Position numbers and translations under genes: made by a program | Part shown: positions 1-5,235 of the stretch, one piece after another | How the letters are laid out: the number at the start of each line of letters is the position of its first letter | How positions within the stretch are numbered: the first letter of the stretch is position 1 | Assembly (NCBI GenBank): GCA_029287965.1 | Contig: JARFQC010000093.1 | Coordinates: forward strand, 1-8,558 | Direction: 5' to 3' | DNA from: Arenicellales bacterium | GTDB lineage: Bacteria; Pseudomonadota; Gammaproteobacteria; BMS3Bbin11 | DNA: 8,558 bases | The notes under the pieces: model-generated | Database searches by the model: none | Told to the model about the DNA's origin: nothing | Seen by the model: the letters and a program-made list of their open reading frames with translations, nothing else

Positions 1-914
1 CTCAGCCCGCACGCATAGATCGCCGCACCGGCGTTCAGGGCGACGATGTCGCGTGCCGGGCCTGCAACATCGGACAACACGCCACGCATCATTGCCAGGC
101 TGGCATCGATACCGTCGACCTTGATGTCATCCAGCGGCTGGGTCTGCATGCCGAACTGTTCAGGGGTGATGCTGTAGGTACGAATTACGGAATCCTTGAG
201 TTCGGCGACCCGGGTCGGCGCACTGATGGTGATTTCGTCCATGCCGTCTTCACCGTGAACAACCATGACATGCTGGCTGCCCAGCTTTACCAGCACCTCT
301 GCAAGCGGTTCGACCAGGTCGGCGTCAAAAACGCCCAGTACCTGGTTCGGTGCACCGGCGGGATTGGTCAGCGGCCCGAGGATGTTGAATACCGTGCGCA
401 CACCCATTTCGCGGCGTGGCCCGATGGCGTGCTTCATCGCGCCATGATGCTGGGGTGCGAACATGAAACCGACCCCCAGCTCGTTGACGCAATCCGCCAC
501 CTGGCCGGCAGACAGGTCAAGGCGGACACCGGCCGCCTCGAGGACGTCGGCGCTGCCGCTTTTGCTGGAGACCGAGCGGTTGCCATGCTTGGCGACGCGA
601 CCGCCCGCTGCCGCAACGACAAAGGCCGAGGTGGTGGAAACATTGAAGGTCCCGCTGGCATCACCGCCGGTGCCGCAGGTATCGACCAGGTGGCCGGTTT
701 CCACGTTGACGTGCGTGGCCAGTTCCCGCATTACGTCAGCCGCGGCCGCTATTTCATCAACAGTTTCGCCCTTGCAGCGCAGACCGATCAGAAAGCCGCC
801 AATCTGCGCCGGTGTTGCCTTGCCGGTCATGATCAGCTGCATGACATGGCGCATCTCGGCACCGGTCAGGTCACGGTTTTCGATAACAGACTGTATCGCC
901 GCCTGCATTTCCAT
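1..914 (-). CDS. trpD: Anthranilate phosphoribosyltransferase TrpD (partial, 3' end off window)
   Basis: TrpD transfers the phosphoribosyl group of PRPP to anthranilate, the second step of tryptophan synthesis, in the cytoplasm. I translated this strand from the ATG at 914 and obtained 304 codons before the window edge. The family is usually about 340 residues, so roughly 35-40 C-terminal residues are missing. Diagnostic motifs are present: the PRPP-binding GTGGD at residues 81-85, followed by NVST (91-94), KHGNRSVSSKSG (109-120), NILGPLTNPAG (177-187) and the metal-binding Asp-Glu pair in DGMDEIT (226-227). The start is supported by GAGGG seven bases upstream, which overlaps the trpG stop codon, and trpG ends only 10 bases before. 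This indicates translational coupling within a trpE-trpG-trpD operon. In relatives trpC usually follows, but it is outside the window. Confidence 0.96.
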   Translation of the reverse strand, partial: MEMQAAIQSVIENRDLTGAEMRHVMQLIMTGKATPAQIGGFLIGLRCKGETVDEIAAAADVMRELATHVNVETGHLVDTCGTGGDASGTFNVSTTSAFVVAAAGGRVAKHGNRSVSSKSGSADVLEAAGVRLDLSAGQVADCVNELGVGFMFAPQHHGAMKHAIGPRREMGVRTVFNILGPLTNPAGAPNQVLGVFDADLVEPLAEVLVKLGSQHVMVVHGEDGMDEITISAPTRVAELKDSVIRTYSITPEQFGMQTQPLDDIKVDGIDASLAMMRGVLSDVAGPARDIVALNAGAAIYACGL

Positions 915-924
915 AGTTCTACCC

Positions 925-1488
925 TCAGCTCCTCAGGAAGTTGGCCAGCAATTCATGACCCTGGTGGGTCAGAATCGATTCGGGGTGAAATTGTACACCC
1001 TCCACGTTCAGCGTCTTGTGCCGTACACCCATGATTTCGTTGTCATCAGTCCACGCCGTCACTTCGAGACAATCGGGCAGTGATTCACGCTCGATCACCA
1101 GTGAATGGTAGCGCGTCGCCTGCAGGGGATTGTCCAGCCCCTTGAACACACCGCCATCCTTGTGGTGAATCATGGATGTCTTGCCATGCATCAGCGTGCT
1201 GGCCCGGACTATCCGGCCACCGAAGGCCTGGCCGATGCTCTGGTGACCCAGGCAGACGCCCAGCAGCGGCAGCTGGCCGCTGAATGCCTTTATCACTTCG
1301 ATGGATACGCCCGCCTCGTTGGGTGTGCAGGGCCCAGGCGAAATGACGATACGTTCAGGCTTCATTGCCCTGATGTCGGCAACACTGATCTTGTCATTCC
1401 GGTGCACCTCAACAGCAGCGCCGAGTTCGCCGAAATACTGCACCAAGTTATAGGTAAAGGAGTCGTAGTTATCGATCATCAGCAACAT
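925..1488 (-). CDS. trpG: Anthranilate synthase component II, glutamine amidotransferase TrpG
   Basis: TrpG is the class I glutamine amidotransferase subunit that supplies ammonia to TrpE for anthranilate synthesis. Its 187 residues match the usual length of a free-standing TrpG. The N-terminal MLLMIDNYDSFTYNLVQY is typical of the family. The oxyanion-strand motif SPGPCTPNEAG lies at 50-60. The catalytic triad is visible as Cys79 in GVCLGHQ and His168 and Glu170 in GVQFHPES. The gene is not fused to trpE or trpD. The PabA amidotransferase of folate synthesis is nearly identical in sequence, and some species share one protein for both roles; the position between trpE and trpD makes TrpG the primary assignment. 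The start has a very strong Shine-Dalgarno, AGGAGGG, six bases upstream and overlapping the trpE stop. Confidence 0.96.
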   Translation of the reverse strand: MLLMIDNYDSFTYNLVQYFGELGAAVEVHRNDKISVADIRAMKPERIVISPGPCTPNEAGVSIEVIKAFSGQLPLLGVCLGHQSIGQAFGGRIVRASTLMHGKTSMIHHKDGGVFKGLDNPLQATRYHSLVIERESLPDCLEVTAWTDDNEIMGVRHKTLNVEGVQFHPESILTHQGHELLANFLRS

Positions 1489-1500
1489 GGTATACCCTCC

Positions 1501-2988
1501 TCAACCCAGTTCCCGGAAGCCGCCGGCAGCCATGGCTACGGCACGGAAGGTGGCGCGCCCCTTGTTGAGCGTTTCCTCCCATTCGTTCTCCGGCTGCGAG
1601 TCCGCCACGATCCCGGCGCCGGCCTGGATGGTCAGCATGCCATCCTGGATGATGGAGGTGCGGATCGCGATGGCGGTATCCATGTTGCCGTTCCAGCCCA
1701 GGTAGCCGACAGCGCCGGAATAGATGCCACGCTTGACCGGCTCCAGTTCGTCAATAATCTCCATCGCCCGAATTTTCGGCGCCCCGCTGACCGTGCCGGC
1801 CGGGAACGTGGCTTTCAGCACGTCAATCGCATCCAGGTCTTCGCGCAGCTTGCAGACAACGTTTGAGACGATGTGCATGACGTGGGAATAGCGTTCGATG
1901 ATCATGCGCTCGGTCAATTCCACAGTGCCGATTTCCGCGACCCTGCCGAGGTCATTGCGACCCAGGTCGACCAGCATCAGGTGCTCGGCCAGCTCTTTCG
2001 GGTCTGCCATGAGATCCTGCTCGAGTGACGCGTCTTCGTCTGCCGTGGCGCCACGCGGTCGGGTACCGGCGATCGGCCGGACCGTTGCCTGGTCACCTTC
2101 CACGCTGACCAGAATCTCCGGCGATGAACCGACAATCTGGAAATCACCCATGTTCAGGTAATACATGTACGGTGAGGGATTCAGCGTACGCAGTGCACGA
2201 TACACATCCAGCGGGCGACCGGTGTAGGGAACGCTCATGCGCTGCGACAGTACGACCTGCATGATGTCACCGGCGCGAATGTATTCACGCGCCTTTTCCA
2301 CTGCCTGCATGTAGCCCTCGCGGCTGAAACCGGAGTGAAAATCAGCTTCGCTGACCGTACCCGGAGTGGTTTTTTCAGGGCGTTGAAGCGGCTGTTCCAG
2401 TCGCGCAACCAGTTCATCCAGCCGGCGCTGGCCTTTGTCCCACGCATCCTCAACCGAGGGGTCAACGTTGAGAACGACGAAGACCCTGCCTTTCAGCTTG
2501 TCGAAGACGATGACCTCGTCGGACACCATCAGCAGGATATCAGGCGTTTTCAACGGGTCGGGATGGGTGTTGGCACCGAGCTTCGGCTCGATGTAACGCA
2601 CAGTGTCATAGCTGAAATAGCCGACCAGCCCACCGGTGAAGCGTGGCAGTTCCGGGATGTCAGGTGATCGGAAACGGTCGTGGAACCGCCTGACCGATTC
2701 CATCGGGTCGCTGGTCGTCTCGGTTTCGACGACGTCGCCTTCTTCAAGAATCTCAACCGTTTCACCATAGGCACGCAGTATCTGCCGCGCCGGCAGGCCT
2801 ATGATGGAATAACGGTTGGCTTTTTCGCTGCCGGAGACCGACTCGAACAGGTAGGAATAGGTTTCGCCGGCAAGCTTGAGAAAGGTGCTGAGCGGGGTAT
2901 CGAAGTCTGCCAGTACGTCGCGCACAACAGGAATGTGCGTGTAGCCACTCGCCGCATAGGCGTCAAAATCAGATTTATTGATAAACAT
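1501..2988 (-). CDS. trpE: Anthranilate synthase component I TrpE
   Basis: TrpE converts chorismate to anthranilate using ammonia from TrpG; this is the committed, tryptophan-inhibited step. The 495 residues are a normal length. An N-terminal regulatory domain carries the Trp-binding LLES-type motif as YLFESV (46-51), followed by NRYSIIGLP. The chorismate-binding domain runs from about residue 220 and contains QVVLSQRM (244-251), PSPYMYYLN (271-279), PIAGTRPRG (305-313), HLMLVDLGRND (336-346), MHIVSNV (371-377), FPAGTVSGAPKIRAMEIIDE (395-414) and QAGAGIVADS (455-464). The presence of the LLES-type site and the neighbouring trpG and trpD favour TrpE over PabB. The ATG at 2988 gives MFINKSDF, aligned with the start of known TrpE proteins. 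Its ribosome site is weak: AAGG about 12 bases upstream. The preceding gap contains a putative trp attenuator. Confidence 0.97.
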   Translation of the reverse strand: MFINKSDFDAYAASGYTHIPVVRDVLADFDTPLSTFLKLAGETYSYLFESVSGSEKANRYSIIGLPARQILRAYGETVEILEEGDVVETETTSDPMESVRRFHDRFRSPDIPELPRFTGGLVGYFSYDTVRYIEPKLGANTHPDPLKTPDILLMVSDEVIVFDKLKGRVFVVLNVDPSVEDAWDKGQRRLDELVARLEQPLQRPEKTTPGTVSEADFHSGFSREGYMQAVEKAREYIRAGDIMQVVLSQRMSVPYTGRPLDVYRALRTLNPSPYMYYLNMGDFQIVGSSPEILVSVEGDQATVRPIAGTRPRGATADEDASLEQDLMADPKELAEHLMLVDLGRNDLGRVAEIGTVELTERMIIERYSHVMHIVSNVVCKLREDLDAIDVLKATFPAGTVSGAPKIRAMEIIDELEPVKRGIYSGAVGYLGWNGNMDTAIAIRTSIIQDGMLTIQAGAGIVADSQPENEWEETLNKGRATFRAVAMAAGGFRELG

Positions 2989-3015
2989 CGGAAAACATTA
3001 CCTTAAACAGTTAGT

Positions 3016-3064
3016 AAGAAAAAACCTGGAAAACGCGGGTTGCGCTTCACCATCGCCAGGTCTT
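3016..3064 (-). terminator. Putative trp attenuator hairpin with T6 run, upstream of trpE
   Basis: On the minus strand AAGACCTGG (3064-3056) can pair over nine positions, including one G-U, with CCAGGTTTT (3029-3021). Inside it GAAGCGC (3048-3042) pairs with GCGTTTT (3036-3030), allowing G-U, around the loop AACCC (3041-3037). A seven-base bulge, CGATGGT, lies on the 5' side. The 3' arm runs into TTTTTTCTT (3024-3016), so this resembles a Rho-independent terminator. The 5' arm and bulge contain the leader ORF's two Trp codons, so a ribosome stalled there would physically block the hairpin. I found no convincing separate antiterminator. It could also be a simple partial terminator after gph. 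Confidence 0.6.
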
Positions 3065-3085
3065 GATCTCCTGTTTGTAGATCAT
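3047..3085 (-). CDS. Putative trp leader peptide (12 aa, two Trp codons)
   Basis: Reading the minus strand from the ATG at 3085 gives ATG ATC TAC AAA CAG GAG ATC AAG ACC TGG CGA TGG TGA, the peptide MIYKQEIKTWRW. Two Trp codons occupy positions 10 and 12, directly before the stop, flanking an Arg CGA codon. Trp is normally about 1 percent of residues, so this placement just ahead of trpE is what a ribosome-mediated attenuation leader looks like. The ORF begins 12 bases after the gph stop and ends 58 bases before the trpE start. A Shine-Dalgarno is poor (only GGA about five bases upstream), so translation may depend on ribosomes finishing gph, whose frame is the same. The Trp codons lie within the 5' arm and bulge of an intrinsic-terminator-like hairpin. 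The function would be to sense charged tRNA-Trp. It would conventionally be named trpL, but no homologue match can be checked here. Confidence 0.66.
   Translation of the reverse strand: MIYKQEIKTWRW
3064..3084 (-). promoter_or_regulatory. Possible pause hairpin within the leader ORF
   Basis: TGATCT (3084-3079) and AGATCA (3069-3064) are perfectly complementary over six pairs, with the nine-base loop ACAAACAGG. The hairpin starts inside the leader's ATG and ends where the terminator hairpin begins, sharing one base with it. In enterobacterial trp leaders a first hairpin pauses RNA polymerase so that the leader ribosome can catch up. The same role here is an inference from position only, since short hairpins of this strength are common. 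Confidence 0.35.
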
Positions 3086-3097
3086 GTCGTCCGATAC

Positions 3098-3793
3098 TCA
3101 GTTATATGGTGTGATGTAACCGTCCAGCAATGCCAGTGAATCTATCACACCCTCTGTGTCCAGGGTAGTGAGATCGACGCCCTGGTTGTAGCCGTAGTCA
3201 ACGCATATGACCGGCATGCCGGCAGCATGCGCAGCCTTGACGTCATTGGCCGAGTCGCCGATCAATATGCCGTGGTCGGGCGTGATGCCGAAGAAATCGC
3301 AGGCATGTGTTAGCGGTAGCGGGTCGGGCTTTTTACGCGCCAGCGTATCGCCTGATACCACCAGCTCGAAGTAGCCATCCAGACCGAGATCCGCCAGCAG
3401 CGGCAAAGTAAAGGCTTCGGCCTTGTTGGTCACACAGGCCAGCTTGTAGTCGGCGGCCTTCAGCTTTTCCAGTCCGTCAACAACACCCGGATAAGGGCGG
3501 CTTTTGGCCGACACGTTTTCGCCGTAGGCATCCAGGAACAGCTTGTAGCCGGTTTCGAAGTCTTCCGCCGGCGGCTCGTCCTGCATGCTGTCGGTCAGTG
3601 CCCGCTTTACCAGCCGGCTGACGCCGTTGCCGATCCAGGTAGAGACTTTGTCCAGCGGCCAGGGCTCCCGACCCATACGCTGCAGCATGATGTTCACACT
3701 GTCAGCGAGATCCGGCGCGGTATTTATCAAGGTACCGTCCAGGTCGATCATGACCATGCGAACGGCGATCTTCGGGCCGGCAGCCATGTCCAT
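3098..3793 (-). CDS. gph: Phosphoglycolate phosphatase Gph (HAD family)
   Basis: Gph dephosphorylates 2-phosphoglycolate, a product of oxidative DNA damage repair or of RuBisCO oxygenase activity, to glycolate. The 231-residue protein has all four haloacid dehalogenase motifs: DLDGTL at 17-22 (nucleophile Asp17 and acid/base Asp19), CVTNKAE with the motif II Thr, a Lys in LARKKPDPLPL, and the metal-binding GDSANDVKAA. The sequence between motifs I and II is a helical type I cap, and PYPGV precedes the second half as in Gph proteins. The gene lies eight bases after rpe, as in many gammaproteobacteria, where this pairing supports Gph over other HAD phosphatases. The start is uncertain: ATG at 3793 and an in-frame ATG at 3787 both lack a good Shine-Dalgarno. 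The protein stops 12 bases before the putative trp leader ORF. Confidence 0.9.
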   Translation of the reverse strand: MDMAAGPKIAVRMVMIDLDGTLINTAPDLADSVNIMLQRMGREPWPLDKVSTWIGNGVSRLVKRALTDSMQDEPPAEDFETGYKLFLDAYGENVSAKSRPYPGVVDGLEKLKAADYKLACVTNKAEAFTLPLLADLGLDGYFELVVSGDTLARKKPDPLPLTHACDFFGITPDHGILIGDSANDVKAAHAAGMPVICVDYGYNQGVDLTTLDTEGVIDSLALLDGYITPYN

Positions 3794-3801
3794 CGGTCCG
3801 G

Positions 3802-4497
3802 TTAGCTGCCTGCCTTGGCCAGCTCGTCGCGCATGGCGCCGATCACCGTGTTGTAATCGTTGGCATCGGAGGATTCGGCTGCACCGAAAATAGCCGAACC
3901 GGCAACGAAGGTATCTGCGCCCGCTTCCGCGATTTCACGGATATTGTTGACCTTGACCCCGCCGTCGATTTCGAGGCGGATATCCAGTCCGGAATCATCG
4001 ATCATCTTGCGCGCCTGGCGCAATTTGGTCAGGGCCGATTCGATGAAGCTCTGACCACCGAAACCCGGGTTGACGGACATCAGCAGGATCATATCGACCT
4101 TGTCCATGACGTATTCAAGCACATCGAGAGGGGTAGCCGGGTTGAACACCAGGCCGGACTTGCAGCCTTCACCACGGATCAGCTGAAGCGTGCGGTCAAC
4201 ATGCTCGGAGGCTTCAGGATGGAAGGTAATGTAGGAAGCGCCGGCGGCAGCAAAATCCGGAACGATGCGATCAACGGGCTTAACCATGAGGTGCACATCG
4301 ATATCCGCTGTTACGCCATGCTTGCGCAAAGCTTCGCAGACCAGCGGGCCGATGGTGAGGTTGGGTACGTAGTGATTGTCCATCACGTCGAAGTGAACAA
4401 TATCTGCGCCGGATGCCAGTACGTTGTCGACTTCCTCGCCGAGTCTGGCGAAATCTGCGGACAGGATTGAAGGTGCAATCAGGTTATCTTTTGCCAT
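3802..4497 (-). CDS. rpe: Ribulose-phosphate 3-epimerase Rpe
   Basis: Rpe interconverts D-ribulose 5-phosphate and D-xylulose 5-phosphate in the pentose phosphate pathway. The 231-residue TIM-barrel protein reads very close to E. coli Rpe along its whole length. Visible family signatures are IAPSILSADFARLGEE (7-22), HFDVMDNHYVPNLTIGP (35-51; His35 and the catalytic Asp37), DVHLMV with His69, MSVNPGFGGQSF (140-151, the phosphate-binding turn) and LEIDGGVKVNNI with catalytic Asp178, then FVAGSAIF near the C-terminus. The ATG at 4497 has GGAG seven bases upstream. Rpe is the first gene of the minus-strand operon and is preceded by a sigma70-like promoter. The pathway link to the trp genes is that pentose phosphates feed PRPP, a substrate of TrpD; that this explains the operon is inference. 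Confidence 0.97.
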   Translation of the reverse strand: MAKDNLIAPSILSADFARLGEEVDNVLASGADIVHFDVMDNHYVPNLTIGPLVCEALRKHGVTADIDVHLMVKPVDRIVPDFAAAGASYITFHPEASEHVDRTLQLIRGEGCKSGLVFNPATPLDVLEYVMDKVDMILLMSVNPGFGGQSFIESALTKLRQARKMIDDSGLDIRLEIDGGVKVNNIREIAEAGADTFVAGSAIFGAAESSDANDYNTVIGAMRDELAKAGS

Positions 4498-4561
4498 GAG
4501 TCAGCTCCAGGGATCGTTAATGGGCAATTTACAGGCTGGTAACCTGACAGTGCCGGAAAAA

Positions 4562-4631
4562 AGAGGCGTGACTTTACCGTATAAAGCGAAAACTGTCAGC
4601 AGTACGACCCGTGCGGGAGTTTTACGCCTCT
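4562..4631. repeat. 8-bp inverted repeat framing the rpe promoter
   Basis: AGAGGCGT at 4562-4569 and ACGCCTCT at 4624-4631 are perfect inverted copies whose centres are 62 bases apart. Between them are further complementary pieces: GCGAAAACT (4586-4594) with AGTTTTACGC (4618-4627, one bulged base), CCCGTGCGGG (4608-4617) and CTTTA/TAAAG (4572-4585 region). On the minus strand the last arm is followed by six T residues (4562-4557). This may be an operator pair or a structured terminator-like element; the sequence alone does not decide. Confidence 0.5.
4571..4599 (-). promoter_or_regulatory. Putative sigma70 promoter of the rpe-gph-trp operon
   Basis: On the minus strand CTGACA (4599-4594, five of six matches to TTGACA) is separated by exactly 17 bases from TAAAGT (4576-4571, four of six matches to TATAAT). 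This predicts a transcript start near 4564 and a leader of about 67 bases before the rpe ATG at 4497. It is the best-spaced promoter I can find upstream of rpe. One arm of an 8-base inverted repeat lies right at the predicted start site. Confidence 0.5.
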
Positions 4632-4704
4632 AGCACTGCGGCGATGGGAATGCTTTTGAGATAGACTGAGTGTCAGAACAATCACTGCGATACACATCCT
4701 GGCC

Positions 4705-5235
4705 ATGCAATCCGTTTCAGATATGCTCGGCACCTATGCCGCCTACCACCGCGATGCGCGAAATCGCCTGACACATTATTTTGGTATACCGCTGATCACC
4801 TTCTCGATCCTGCTCATCTTATCCCTGCTGCGCATGCAGGTCGGTCCGGTCACGATCACAGGGGCGGCGATCCTCATGCTCGTAGTAGGTGTTGGCTACC
4901 TGCGCCTGGATATGGCCCTGGGGCTTGCCACGCTGGCACTGATTGCGCCCATGCTGCTGGTTGCCGACCAGCTGGCACAGTCGCTGACAACCGCTGAACT
5001 GGCTGGCTGGTTCGGTGTAACATTCATTGTCGGCTGGGCTCTGCAGCTGCTCGGTCATTACTACGAGGGACGCAAACCCGCCCTGGCAGATAACATCCTG
5101 CAGATTTTCAGCGGACCCTTGTTTGTCGTGTGTGAGCTGCTGTTTGCCTTCGGTCTGCGCTCGCAGCTGCGCAGCGCCATCGATGCAGTATCCGACCGAG
5201 TCGATCTGCAGTTGCGCAACACAGCACAATCATGA
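4705..5235 (+). CDS. DUF962 / Mpo1-like membrane protein
   Basis: This 176-residue protein has the signature of the DUF962 (YGL010w/Mpo1-like) family. Near the N-terminus is YAAYHRDARNRLTHYFGIPL (11-30) with His15, Arg16, Asn20 and His24. A second conserved block is GWALQLLGHYYEGRKPAL (110-127) with Trp111, Gln114, His118 and Glu121. Hydrophobic helices at about 28-43, 47-65, 70-88, 100-117 and 134-150 make it an integral membrane protein. The yeast member Mpo1 is an iron-dependent dioxygenase in alpha-oxidation of 2-hydroxy fatty acids, using conserved His residues. The bacterial substrate is unknown, so an enzyme role here is inference. The gene is divergent from rpe across 207 bases and overlaps the next GTPase gene by four bases (ATGA), so the two are probably co-translated. 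The ribosome site before the ATG is weak. Confidence 0.85.
   Translation: MQSVSDMLGTYAAYHRDARNRLTHYFGIPLITFSILLILSLLRMQVGPVTITGAAILMLVVGVGYLRLDMALGLATLALIAPMLLVADQLAQSLTTAELAGWFGVTFIVGWALQLLGHYYEGRKPALADNILQIFSGPLFVVCELLFAFGLRSQLRSAIDAVSDRVDLQLRNTAQS

Noticed and set aside
255..1034. A 259-codon plus-strand open frame across trpD and the end of trpG
   Set aside because: It is antisense to trpD and trpG, whose motifs are unmistakable; its own translation shows no recognisable motif and the codon pattern is that of a shadow frame.
1105..1866. A 253-codon plus-strand open frame across trpG and trpE
   Set aside because: It is antisense to trpG and trpE, has no family signature, and is expected from GC-rich coding DNA on the other strand.
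2975..2998. Mini-ORF MFSDVYQ overlapping the trpE start on the minus strand
   Set aside because: Its ATG lies only two bases after AAGG, too close for a ribosome site. The AAGG more plausibly serves trpE itself, and a 7-codon frame is expected by chance.
4580..4585. TATAAA on the plus strand as a -10 box
   Set aside because: The matching -35 position is a run of A residues with no resemblance to TTGACA, and the segment is better explained by the minus-strand rpe promoter.
4656..4682. Possible plus-strand promoter TTGAGA-15-AACAAT before the DUF962 gene
   Set aside because: The spacing is two bases short and the -10 box matches in four of six positions, so it is not better than chance. A promoter must exist for the divergent genes, but I cannot place it.
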